Shown here piece by piece: positions 1-6,398 of a stretch of DNA of 8,318 bases. The notes beneath the pieces were generated by a model. The model was given only the letters and a program-made list of their open reading frames with translations. It did no database searches and was not told where the DNA came from. The stretch is from an uncultured Lachnospiraceae bacterium (GTDB taxonomy: Bacteria; Bacillota; Clostridia; Lachnospirales; Lachnospiraceae), in the NCBI GenBank assembly GCA_900553355.1, contig USDK01000082.1, positions 1 through 8,318 on the forward strand. Reading direction: 5' to 3'. Both the position numbers and the translations under genes were made by a program. Positions within the stretch are counted from its first letter, which is position 1. Every line of letters begins with the position of its first letter.

Positions 1-194
1 GGAAGGCGATTGGAGAGCACCCGCATTCCCACAATACCGGCAGCCGTATCTTTTCCAGGATTATTCTGCAGAAAGCTGACCACATCAGCCTCTATCACCG
101 TCAGATCATGTGCCGCGCAGACCCGTTTCAACATCTTGTCGTACAGACGCAGCAGGCTCCGAAGTCCCATCCATAGCTCTGTCGTCCTGTTCAC
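1..194 (-). CDS. MarR-family transcriptional regulator, N-terminal part (cut by window edge)
   Basis: Reading the minus strand from a GTG at 194-192 gives an open frame of 64 codons to the window edge, starting MNRTTELWMGLRSLLRLYDK. The start is chosen because AGGGAGGG (201-208, minus strand) sits 6 nt upstream. The text has the layout of a MarR N-terminus: an amphipathic first helix, then a helix ending in EADVVSFLQNNPGKDTAAGIV and MRVLSN, which resembles the 'ltE.dvL.fL..np..dTa.diV..r.ls' run leading into the winged helix-turn-helix. The recognition helix and wing lie outside the window. MarR proteins are dimeric repressors that usually control their own operon and release DNA on binding a small ligand. 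The gene lies 125 bp downstream of the uvrA-like gene on the same strand but has its own promoter and a palindromic leader. The family call is inferred from a fragment, so the ligand and targets cannot be stated. Confidence 0.72.
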   Translation of the reverse strand, partial: MNRTTELWMGLRSLLRLYDKMLKRVCAAHDLTVIEADVVSFLQNNPGKDTAAGIVGMRVLSNRL

Positions 195-218
195 AAACGT
201 CCCTCCCTGTTGCTTTAA

Positions 219-238
219 GTTTCCTAGGAAACCGTTTC
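219..238. promoter_or_regulatory. Overlapping palindromes in MarR leader, probable autoregulatory operator
   Basis: Positions 219-232 read GTTTCCTAGGAAAC, a perfect 14-bp palindrome. It overlaps a second inverted repeat, GAAAC-C-GTTTC, at 228-238, so the stretch holds three alternating copies of the GTTTC/GAAAC half-site. It lies between the predicted transcription start (about 256) and the GTG start of the MarR gene. MarR repressors commonly bind such short palindromes near their own promoter, so autorepression is a reasonable inference. Binding itself is not shown. Confidence 0.6.
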
Positions 239-262
239 AAAATAAACTTTTTTCAATAAGAC

Positions 263-290
263 ATTATAGCACAGGGTTTTTATAAGTCAA
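263..290 (-). promoter_or_regulatory. Sigma-A promoter of the MarR gene
   Basis: On the minus strand a -35 box TTGACT (285-290) is followed by a 16-bp spacer and a perfect -10 box TATAAT (263-268). It lies just past the uvrA-like stop codon and points at the MarR start, giving a leader of roughly 60 nt that contains the palindromes at 219-238. The strength suggests a promoter that needs repression. Confidence 0.8.
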
Positions 291-318
291 GAAAAAGCAT
301 TGATACTCCATTTATACT

Positions 319-2820
319 CTATAGATATCTCCCGGTAATACTCTCCTTGTTGTTTCTGATTTCTTCCGGCATCCCACAGGCAACGATCCTTCCTCCGTCT
401 TCACCACCGCCGGGTCCCATATCGATGACATAATCTGCGTTCCGGATCACATCCAGGTCGTGTTCTATCACAACTACCGTCGCTCCGTTATCGATCAGTG
501 TCTGAAAGACTCCCAGGAGAGTCTGCACATCCAATGGATGGAGCCCGATCGTAGGTTCGTCAAAAATAAAAATAGAATCCGACTGCATTCGTCCCATTTC
601 ACTTGCCAGCTTCAGGCGCTGGGCTTCTCCGCCGGACAGACTTGGCGTTTCCTCTCCCAGAGTGAGATATCCCAGTCCAAGATCCTGCAGCACCTGCAAT
701 TTGGAGGAAACCTTTTTCATGTCTTTACAAAAATCAATAGCGGCATTTACATCCATCTCCATAAGTTCCGGCAGGGAGCAGTCCCGCCCTTCTTTGTTGG
801 TGTACCTGACTCCATAAGCTGTTCTGGCATATCGGGAACCCCGGCATTCCGGGCAAGTAATGCTTACATCCGGAAGAAACTGCACATCCAGGCTGATGGT
901 CCCGGTCCCATCACAGACCGGACACCGAAGACTCCCCGTATTGTAGGAAAAATCCCCTGCTTTGTATCCCAGTTCCCTTGCATCCTGCGTCCGGGCATAG
1001 AGCTTCCGCAGTTCATCATGCACGTTTGCATAGGTAGCTACAGTAGAACGGACATTTATACCAATGGGCGTAGCGTCTATCAGTTTGACATGGGAAATAC
1101 CAGATGCTTCGATGGCATGGACATGCTCAGGCATCTTCTTCCCCTGAATCATCGCTTCCACAGCGGGAATAAGACTCTCCAGCACCATGGTTGTCTTGCC
1201 CGAGCCGGACACGCCGGTGACAACAGTCAGCCTGCCCTTAGGCAGCTTTGCCTCAAGCGGCCTGACCGTATGGATCTGTCCGGTAGAAAGGGTGATTGTT
1301 CCCTCTGCAAACAATCCGGCTGTGTCAACATGTTTTCCCCTGACAATCTCTGCCCGGCCTGACAGAAACGTGCCGATTCTGGACATTTCATTCTGCTCAA
1401 CCTCAGCAATCGTCCCTTCAGCAATCACCCGGCCACCGTCTGCACCAGCCTGGGGTCCCATCTCGATCAACCAGTCGGCTTCTCTTAAAATCTGGATGTC
1501 GTGATCCACAAGTATCACACTGTTCCCATCTGCAATCAGGTCATGAATCACTCCGTTCAGGCCCACAATGTTGGATGGATGCAGGCCTATGGACGGCTCA
1601 TCAAGCACATAAAGCACACCGGTTGTCCGGTTTCTCACTGCCCGTGCCAGCTGCATCCGCTGCCGCTCTCCTGTGGAAAGAGTGGAAGAGGCTCTGTCCA
1701 GCGAGAGATAAGACAGTCCCAGATCCATCAACCGTTTTGCGGATGTCAGGAATGATTCACAAATGCTCTCTGCCATAGGACGCATGGCCTCCGGCAGGGA
1801 AGATGGGACTTTCTGTACCCATCCAACCAATTCTTTTAAGGTCATTTTGCACGCCTCATCCAGTGAAATGCCCTGGATTTTCGGCTTCCGTGCTTCCTGG
1901 GAAAGTCTTGATCCACCGCATTCCGGACAGACATCCTCTTTTAAAAACTTCTCTACCCTTTTCATACCCTTTTCGTCTTTTACCTTGCCAAGTGCATTCA
2001 AGACAGTGGCCGTAGCACTGTAATAGGTGAAATCCATCTCACCGGCGCTGCCGCTTCCACTCTTCTTCGGCTTGTAAAAGATATGTTTTTTCACCATAGG
2101 GCCATCATAGACAATCTCTTTTTCTTTCTCCGTAAGATCCCGGAACGGCACATCTGTCCGTACGCCCATTGCCCGGCAGACATCGGTCATCAGCGACCAC
2201 ATCAGACTGTTCCACGGGGCAACTGCGCCATCGTCAATGGACAGGCTTTCATCAGGTATCAAAGTGGAACGCTCTACCGTCCGTACGATTCCCGTGCCGC
2301 CGCAGCGCTTACAGGCTCCCTGGCTGTTAAAAGCCAGCTGCTCTGCAGAAGGAGCATAAAAATGTGCGCCACATTCCGGGCAGACCAGTTCCTGATCCGC
2401 TGCAACCGCCAGTGTCGGCGAAAGATAATGTCCGTTTGGGCAGCAATGACTGGCAAGCCTGGAATACATCAACCGGAGGCTGTTTAAAAGCTCGGTGCCC
2501 GTCCCAAAGGTGGATCTGATGCCTCCCACGCCTGGTCTCTGATGCAGAGCCAGAGCCGCCGGAACATACATCACTTCATCCACATCTGCCTTTGCCGCCT
2601 GAGTCATCCTCCGCCGGGTGTATGTAGAAAGGGCGTCCAGATAACGTCTGGATCCCTCGGCATACAGGACGCCCAGAGCAAGGGAAGACTTGCCGGAACC
2701 GGACACCCCGGCAATTCCCACGATCTTATTTAAAGGGATATCCACATCGATATTTTTCAGATTATGTACTCTCGCGCCTCTGATGCGTATTTTCTTTGGT
2801 CTTTCATCTTGTTGATGCAT
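319..2820 (-). CDS. UvrA-like ABC ATPase, class II (UvrA2 type), lacking the UvrB-binding domain
   Basis: This 833-residue protein is a cytosolic tandem ABC ATPase of the excinuclease UvrA family. Visible motifs in order: Walker A GVSGSGKSS (38-46); a zinc module with C147/C150 and C170/C173; an extra CPECGG (298-303); signature LSTGERQ (381-387); Walker B VLYVLDEPS (402-410); second Walker A GVSGSGKTT (536-544); second zinc module C633/C636 and C656/C659; signature LSGGEAQ (728-734); Walker B IFIFDEPT (750-757). Housekeeping UvrA is about 940 residues. Here only about 40 residues separate RSTFGTGTE (102-110) from the first zinc cysteines, where canonical UvrA carries a UvrB-binding domain of roughly 100 residues. 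That loss is typical of class II proteins such as Deinococcus UvrA2 and Streptomyces DrrC, linked to tolerance of DNA-binding drugs. It probably binds damaged or drug-bound DNA without recruiting UvrB. AAAGGAG (2829-2835) lies 8 nt before the ATG. I see no clear promoter for it and no terminator after it. Confidence 0.93.
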   Translation of the reverse strand: MHQQDERPKKIRIRGARVHNLKNIDVDIPLNKIVGIAGVSGSGKSSLALGVLYAEGSRRYLDALSTYTRRRMTQAAKADVDEVMYVPAALALHQRPGVGGIRSTFGTGTELLNSLRLMYSRLASHCCPNGHYLSPTLAVAADQELVCPECGAHFYAPSAEQLAFNSQGACKRCGGTGIVRTVERSTLIPDESLSIDDGAVAPWNSLMWSLMTDVCRAMGVRTDVPFRDLTEKEKEIVYDGPMVKKHIFYKPKKSGSGSAGEMDFTYYSATATVLNALGKVKDEKGMKRVEKFLKEDVCPECGGSRLSQEARKPKIQGISLDEACKMTLKELVGWVQKVPSSLPEAMRPMAESICESFLTSAKRLMDLGLSYLSLDRASSTLSTGERQRMQLARAVRNRTTGVLYVLDEPSIGLHPSNIVGLNGVIHDLIADGNSVILVDHDIQILREADWLIEMGPQAGADGGRVIAEGTIAEVEQNEMSRIGTFLSGRAEIVRGKHVDTAGLFAEGTITLSTGQIHTVRPLEAKLPKGRLTVVTGVSGSGKTTMVLESLIPAVEAMIQGKKMPEHVHAIEASGISHVKLIDATPIGINVRSTVATYANVHDELRKLYARTQDARELGYKAGDFSYNTGSLRCPVCDGTGTISLDVQFLPDVSITCPECRGSRYARTAYGVRYTNKEGRDCSLPELMEMDVNAAIDFCKDMKKVSSKLQVLQDLGLGYLTLGEETPSLSGGEAQRLKLASEMGRMQSDSIFIFDEPTIGLHPLDVQTLLGVFQTLIDNGATVVVIEHDLDVIRNADYVIDMGPGGGEDGGRIVACGMPEEIRNNKESITGRYL

Positions 2821-3026
2821 AGCTGCCGCTCCTTTCTTGCATGTTCTCTACTTTTTCATACGGATCTAGTGTTCTGTTATATATTTCTTATGATCTGTTC
2901 CCGAGGATTTTACTGGCTGCCTCCGACAGAAACTCATATGGAAAATGCCCAGCACATCGCATATAATCACCATCTTATCGGCAGAAAGATATCATGTCAA
3001 GTAATCCTGATATAAACACTTTCATG
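2821..3026. other. Divergent intergenic region, mostly without recognisable signals
   Basis: This is the left part of the 299-bp gap between the divergent uvrA-like and ketopantoate-reductase-like genes. It holds the ribosome binding site of the uvrA-like gene (2829-2835) but no convincing -35/-10 pair for that gene; an AT-rich TATATA stretch near 2879-2884 is the only weak -10 candidate. The 83-codon open frame across it has no ribosome binding site or recognisable protein character. I see no RNA gene here. Confidence 0.45.
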
Positions 3027-3042
3027 AATCAAAGCATTGATT
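3027..3042. repeat. Inverted repeat upstream of the 3120 gene promoter
   Basis: AATCAA-AGCA-TTGATT is a 6-bp-arm inverted repeat with a 4-bp gap. It ends 6 bp upstream of the -35 box at 3049-3054, a typical place for an activator site. It is short and AT-rich, so chance is quite possible, and no cognate regulator is evident. Confidence 0.3.
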
Positions 3043-3048
3043 AAATAA

Positions 3049-3077
3049 TTGACCCGATCCACAATATGATTTATATT
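3049..3077 (+). promoter_or_regulatory. Sigma-A promoter of the ketopantoate-reductase-like gene
   Basis: A -35 box TTGACC (3049-3054), a 17-bp spacer and a -10 box TATATT (3072-3077) make a near-consensus sigma-A promoter. It predicts a start of transcription near 3084 and a leader of about 36 nt before the ATG at 3120. Confidence 0.75.
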
Positions 3078-3119
3078 AAATAAAAACTTAGCCAACTATT
3101 ATTTGTGAGGATATCAATT

Positions 3120-4058
3120 ATGGAACTGAACTATGTAATTGCAGGAGCCGGCGCTACCGGTGGAAGCATCGGCGCTTTTCTGGCGGCGAGTGGAAAAAAT
3201 GTGACTTTTCTGGCAAGAGGGGCGCAGCTTGAAGCTTTTCAAAAGGAAGGAATCTCCATGAAGCATACGGCAAAGGGCGATTTTACGGTCGCTCCTGTCA
3301 AGGCCATGACCATGGAGGAGTATCGGGATAGACCAGATGTGGTCTTTGTGTGCGTCAAGAGCTATTCCCTGGAAGACGTGATCCAACTGATGAAGCGGAC
3401 ATGCGGTCCGGAAACAGTCGTGATTCCCATCCTGAATATCTACGGCACCGGAGAACGGATGCAAAAAAGTCTCCCGGACGTAACGGTAACAGACGGCTGC
3501 ATCTATGTGGCGGCTCACGTGTCTGCCCCGGGAGAGATCACTCATGGCGGCGATATTTTCCGGGTAGTCTACGGACTGCGGCCGGGGCAGAAAACGTCAG
3601 AGACAGTTATGGGAAAGCTCTCTCAGGTAAAACAAGATCTTGATCATGCCGGAATCAGCGGCGAATACACAGATCATGTCCGCCGGGATACCTTCCGGAA
3701 ATTCATGTACACCAGTCCGATGGCTGCCGCAGGTGAATATTATCATGCTCAGGCCGGTGTTTTCCAGAAAGAAGGCGAACCAAGAGAAACCTTCATTGCT
3801 ATGGACAGGGAACTTCTGACGCTCTCGAAAGCCATGGAGCTTGACGTCCCGGAGAATATGGTGGATGTAAACCTTGCCATTCTCGCAGACTTAAGCCCGG
3901 AAGCCGGTACTTCCATGCAGCGTGATATTGCAAAGGGAAAACAATCTGAAATTTCGGAGCTGGTCTATGCAGTGGAGGATATGGCTGCGGACTATAATGT
4001 AGAAATACCCGTCTATCACCGGGTCATTCAAGAATTAAAGGCAAGAGGGTTGAAATAA
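3120..4058 (+). CDS. Ketopantoate reductase (ApbA/PanE) family NADPH-dependent oxidoreductase
   Basis: This 312-residue protein has the two-domain ketopantoate reductase fold. The N-terminal Rossmann domain carries GAGATG (9-14), and R33 in FLARG matches the arginine that favours NADPH in PanE. The C-terminal helical domain keeps K194 (E. coli K176), S265 (S244) and E277 (E256), and N106 fits N98. The positions of E. coli N180 and N184 are T198 and A202, so the substrate pocket may differ from that of true PanE. PanE reduces 2-dehydropantoate to pantoate for coenzyme A synthesis, but many relatives act on other 2-keto acids or have no known substrate. No panB, panC or panD neighbour is present, so no symbol is given. 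ATG 3120 is preferred over the in-frame GTG at 3105 because GTGAGG at 3105-3110 is then the ribosome binding site, 9 nt upstream. The gene appears monocistronic. Confidence 0.87.
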   Translation: MELNYVIAGAGATGGSIGAFLAASGKNVTFLARGAQLEAFQKEGISMKHTAKGDFTVAPVKAMTMEEYRDRPDVVFVCVKSYSLEDVIQLMKRTCGPETVVIPILNIYGTGERMQKSLPDVTVTDGCIYVAAHVSAPGEITHGGDIFRVVYGLRPGQKTSETVMGKLSQVKQDLDHAGISGEYTDHVRRDTFRKFMYTSPMAAAGEYYHAQAGVFQKEGEPRETFIAMDRELLTLSKAMELDVPENMVDVNLAILADLSPEAGTSMQRDIAKGKQSEISELVYAVEDMAADYNVEIPVYHRVIQELKARGLK

Positions 4059-4097
4059 ATCTGCCTTCAATGAACGGTTTCAAATCTTTTCTATATA

Positions 4098-4126
4098 TTG
4101 CTTTTTCACGTTGGATAAGATATACT
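4098..4126 (+). promoter_or_regulatory. Sigma-A promoter of the methyltransferase gene
   Basis: TTGCTT (4098-4103), a 17-bp spacer and TATACT (4121-4126) fit a sigma-A promoter with predicted start near 4133. That places the inverted repeat 4135-4154 immediately downstream of the start. Confidence 0.65.
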
Positions 4127-4134
4127 AGACATAT

Positions 4135-4154
4135 AAGTTAGTTGTTTCTAACTT
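4135..4154. promoter_or_regulatory. Perfect 7-bp-arm inverted repeat at the methyltransferase transcription start
   Basis: AAGTTAG-TTGTTT-CTAACTT is a 20-bp perfect inverted repeat that begins about 2 bp after the predicted transcription start. As DNA it looks like an operator of a dimeric repressor; the arms loosely recall DtxR/MntR-type or MarR-type sites. As RNA it would be a 5'-end hairpin. It has no T-tract, so it is not a terminator for the upstream gene. Confidence 0.5.
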
Positions 4155-4187
4155 CTTGATTACTCACAAGGAAAGGGATGATGTACA

Positions 4188-5003
4188 ATGAAGCAAAAGC
4201 AAGTTCAACAAAAAACAATCCGCCTTGGGACTCACGGAGAGGATTACGGAAGCTGGATGTCAAACCCCGTTTTCTATGCGGCAGGCACGCTTTTGGCACT
4301 GTCCGCGGTGCTGGCTTTGCTGTCATTCGCAGTATTCCATATCACGGCGCTTGGTATAGTATTCGTGATTACTACACTTCTATTGCTGATCCTGCTGGGC
4401 TGGATCACCTGGATACGGCGGCAGTACGCCTTTGGAGGCGGCGGCACGATGGAGCAGACCCACCTGACTGTCCTTTCCCATCTGGATTTCGACGGGAAAG
4501 GGCAGCTTCTGGACGTGGGCTGCGGCTCCGGACCTCTGTCCATCCGGGCGGCCCTCACCTGGCCATCGGTCCAGGTGGTGGGTATTGACTATTGGGGCAT
4601 AGATTTTGGCTATAGCCAGGCAATGTGTGAAAAAAATGCTGCCAGCGAAGGTGTGGCCGCCCGGTGTCGGTTTCAGCATGGGGACGCCAACAAACTGGAC
4701 TTCTCGGATGAGAGCTTCGATGCCGTAGTAAGCAACTACGTCTACCACAACATTACGGGGGCTGACAAGCAGGCATTACTGCTGGAGACCCTGCGAGTGC
4801 TGAAAAAAGGCGGTGTGTTCGCTATCAACGACAACATGAAGCCCCGGATATACGGGGACATGAAGGCCTTCACCCAGAAACTGCGAGACATGGGCTATGA
4901 AGATGTACGGCTCATCGATACGGCCCGGGAGGTCTTTGGTTCACGCCGGCGGGCGGCAATGATGATGCTGGGCGAGTCCCGGATGCTGGTGGGACGAAAA
5001 TAA
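4188..5003 (+). CDS. Membrane-anchored class I SAM-dependent methyltransferase
   Basis: The 271-residue product starts with a hydrophilic stretch, then two adjacent hydrophobic segments (about 28-50 and 53-75) followed by WIRRQ, a positive-inside end that leaves the enzyme domain in the cytoplasm. From about 90 a class I methyltransferase domain follows: motif I LLDVGCGSG (107-115) binds S-adenosylmethionine, GIDYW (132-136) holds the acidic residue for the ribose, HGDANKLDF (164-172) is the next adenine-contact segment, FDAVVSNYVYHN (177-188) is motif IV-like, and LRVLKKGGVFAI (202-213) is the conserved strand and turn. The substrate is unknown; membrane anchoring suggests a lipid, quinone or membrane-associated small molecule, which is inference. 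The ATG at 4188 is 10 nt after AAGGAAAGGG. Two out-of-frame ATGs at 4178 and 4181 lie between the ribosome binding site and this start. The gene has its own promoter. Confidence 0.88.
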   Translation: MKQKQVQQKTIRLGTHGEDYGSWMSNPVFYAAGTLLALSAVLALLSFAVFHITALGIVFVITTLLLLILLGWITWIRRQYAFGGGGTMEQTHLTVLSHLDFDGKGQLLDVGCGSGPLSIRAALTWPSVQVVGIDYWGIDFGYSQAMCEKNAASEGVAARCRFQHGDANKLDFSDESFDAVVSNYVYHNITGADKQALLLETLRVLKKGGVFAINDNMKPRIYGDMKAFTQKLRDMGYEDVRLIDTAREVFGSRRRAAMMMLGESRMLVGRK

Positions 5004-5006
5004 CCC

Positions 5007-5041
5007 TTGTTTTTGGGCTCTCTGTTCCTGTAAAATACAGA
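5007..5041 (+). promoter_or_regulatory. Putative lysR promoter with overlapping LysR-type box
   Basis: TTGTTT (5007-5012), an 18-bp spacer and TAAAAT (5031-5036) form a plausible sigma-A promoter just after the methyltransferase stop. Over it lies TCTGT-N11-ACAGA (5021-5041), an interrupted dyad of the T-N11-A type bound by LysR regulators. Overlap with the -10 box would allow negative autoregulation, common in that family. The promoter boxes are weaker than others in this window. Confidence 0.45.
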
Positions 5042-5096
5042 CATACAGATTTTTAAATGACTTAACCCTTCGCGTATAAATAAAAGGAGAATAGCC

Positions 5097-5942
5097 ATGA
5101 TTGAAATCCATCTGTTTGAACAGCTTGTAACCTTTGCCTCCTGCGGTACTCTGTCCGCGGCGGCAGAACAGCTCCATATTTCCCAGCCGGCGCTCAGCCG
5201 CTCCATGCAGCGTCTGGAGGACGAACTGGGCATCAGGCTTTTTGACCGCCGGAAAAGTCGCATCACTCTGAATGAAAACGGGGAACTGGCTGTCCGTTAT
5301 GCCAGAAATCTTCTTCTCCAGGAAGCTGCCATGATCGAACAGCTCCGGGGATTTGACCGGAAGAGACGCACCATCTTCGTGGCCTTTTGCACCCCTGTAC
5401 TGATCTCTGATTTCGTCTCCCTGCTTTCACAGGTTTATGAAGGCATGGCCATCTCTACCGAAGTGTCGACCGATCCGGAACAAACAGAAGCAGCGCTTCG
5501 GGAGGGAAAATATCACCTGGCCATTCTCTACAGAAAGCCGGATGAAGCAGAATTCTATTCTGTCCCCATAGAAAGTGAACACCTATACGTTTCTCTTCCC
5601 CCGTTCCATCCTCTCGCAGATGCAGAGGGCCTTTACCTGAAAGATCTGGACGGACAGACCTTTCTTCTCTATTCCCAGATTGGTTTCTGGGATGGACTCT
5701 GCCGCCGGAAAATGCCCTCTTCCCGTTTTCTTGTGCAGCAGGAATATGATGTCCTGGGAGAACTGGTAGCGAACTCTGCCTTTCCTTCCTTTACCACCGA
5801 CTATATCATGAAGCGTACAGAGAACACCTCAGACCGGATCGCCGTCCCGATCCTGGATGAAGAGGCCAACGTCACCTATTACTGCTGCTGTCTGAGATCC
5901 GAAAAATCCCGGTTTAAAGCGGTGTTGCAGCATTTGTCTTAA
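5097..5942 (+). CDS. LysR-family transcriptional regulator
   Basis: This 281-residue protein opens with a clear LysR winged helix-turn-helix. FEQLVTFASCGTLSAAAEQL (7-26) and HISQPALSRSMQRLEDELGI (27-46) carry the helix-turn-helix with the conserved SxAAxxLxxSQPALSRxIxxLE pattern, followed by the wing LFDRRKSRITLNENG (48-62) and a linker helix. Residues from about 92 form the effector-binding domain, which starts RTIFVAFCTP and contains AILYRKPDEAEFYSVPI. The family norm is about 300 residues, so the effector domain is slightly short but looks intact. AAGGAG (5084-5089) lies 7 nt before the ATG. Such proteins bind a small ligand and activate a nearby, often divergent, gene. Here the nearest candidates are the SMR transporter gene 80 bp downstream on the same strand and the regulator itself. 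The effector cannot be predicted from the sequence. Confidence 0.93.
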   Translation: MIEIHLFEQLVTFASCGTLSAAAEQLHISQPALSRSMQRLEDELGIRLFDRRKSRITLNENGELAVRYARNLLLQEAAMIEQLRGFDRKRRTIFVAFCTPVLISDFVSLLSQVYEGMAISTEVSTDPEQTEAALREGKYHLAILYRKPDEAEFYSVPIESEHLYVSLPPFHPLADAEGLYLKDLDGQTFLLYSQIGFWDGLCRRKMPSSRFLVQQEYDVLGELVANSAFPSFTTDYIMKRTENTSDRIAVPILDEEANVTYYCCCLRSEKSRFKAVLQHLS

Positions 5943-5960
5943 ACTTTACCTGTTCTTTCG

Positions 5961-5989
5961 TTGTAATCTTACGTTCTCCATAGTATAAT
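5961..5989 (+). promoter_or_regulatory. Sigma-A promoter of the SMR transporter gene
   Basis: TTGTAA (5961-5966), a 17-bp spacer and a perfect TATAAT (5984-5989) lie in the 80-bp gap after the LysR gene. The predicted start near 5996 gives a leader of only about 27 nt, too short for a guanidine or other riboswitch of the kind sometimes found before SMR genes. A small inverted repeat GTAT-C-ATAC follows at about 5998-6006. Confidence 0.7.
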
Positions 5990-6022
5990 ATCCTGCGGTA
6001 TCATACGACTGGAGGAATGAAC

Positions 6023-6349
6023 ATGCCATATGTATTATTAGGGGCTGCGATCATACTTGAAATCATCGCAACCTCACTGCTGAAAGCATCGGACGGCTTT
6101 TCAAAGCTGATACCGACACTGTTTTGTATTGTTTTTTATGTTCTGTGCTTTTATTCATTTTCCAAGGCACTCCTGAACATTAATCTTGGAGTCGCATACG
6201 CTACCTGGTGTGCCGGCGGCATCGTAGCGACCACCATCATCTCAGCGCTCATCTTTGGGCAGAAGATCAATGGCATCGGCGTTATTGCGATCCTTTTAAT
6301 TGTGGCCGGATGTGTGCTCCTGAATCTCTTCGGGACATCCGGCCACTAA
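6023..6349 (+). CDS. Small multidrug resistance (SMR) family transporter, EmrE/Qac-like
   Basis: The 108-residue product is almost entirely hydrophobic with four membrane helices (about 3-21, 29-50, 56-78 and 84-104). It aligns by eye with EmrE along its whole length. E13 in AIILEIIATSLLK matches the essential proton- and drug-coupling E14, Y39 matches Y40, and AYATW (58-62) matches the Y60/W63 aromatic pocket. SMR proteins work as antiparallel dimers exchanging protons for cationic compounds such as quaternary ammonium biocides; other members export guanidinium or polyamines. There is only one copy, so a homodimer is likely. The ATG at 6023 is preferred over that at 6017, since GGAGG (6011-6015) touches the latter but sits 7 nt before the former. 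The preceding LysR gene may regulate it. A terminator follows directly. Confidence 0.93.
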   Translation: MPYVLLGAAIILEIIATSLLKASDGFSKLIPTLFCIVFYVLCFYSFSKALLNINLGVAYATWCAGGIVATTIISALIFGQKINGIGVIAILLIVAGCVLLNLFGTSGH

Positions 6350-6362
6350 TGAGTTCTTTTCC

Positions 6363-6397
6363 AGCGGTTCTGTTATCTCAGAGCCGCTTTGCTTTTC
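6363..6397 (+). terminator. Intrinsic terminator of the SMR gene
   Basis: AGCGGTTCTG (6363-6372), loop TTATCT and CAGAGCCGCT (6379-6388) form a 10-bp stem with one G-U pair, followed by the T-rich TTTGCTTTT. It ends transcription of the plus-strand block 14 bp after the SMR stop. The minus-strand side lacks a T-tract, so it probably works in one direction. Confidence 0.85.
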
Positions 6398-6398
6398 A

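Noticed and set aside
460..1362. 300-codon plus-strand open frame inside the uvrA-like gene
   Set aside because: It is antisense to a protein with complete family motifs on the minus strand, has no ribosome binding site, and its translation shows no domain-like pattern. It is a codon-bias shadow.
2764..3015. 83-codon plus-strand open frame crossing the uvrA-like start and the intergenic region
   Set aside because: Half of it overlaps the uvrA-like gene antisense, there is no ribosome binding site, and the intergenic part has no protein-like signature.
4068..4085. TGAACGGTTTCA resembling the MarR leader half-sites at 228-239
   Set aside because: It differs by a base deletion from the palindrome, lies just after the preceding stop codon, and is too short to claim as a second MarR site.
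4178..4588. 136-codon open frame starting ATGATG just before the methyltransferase start
   Set aside because: The ribosome binding site abuts it with almost no spacing and the SAM-binding motifs are all in the 4188 frame. Kept only as a possible translational oddity, not a gene.
5943..6022. Guanidine or other riboswitch before the SMR gene
   Set aside because: The predicted leader is only about 27 nt, and I do not see paired stem-loops with ACGR loops, so there is no room or motif for such an element.
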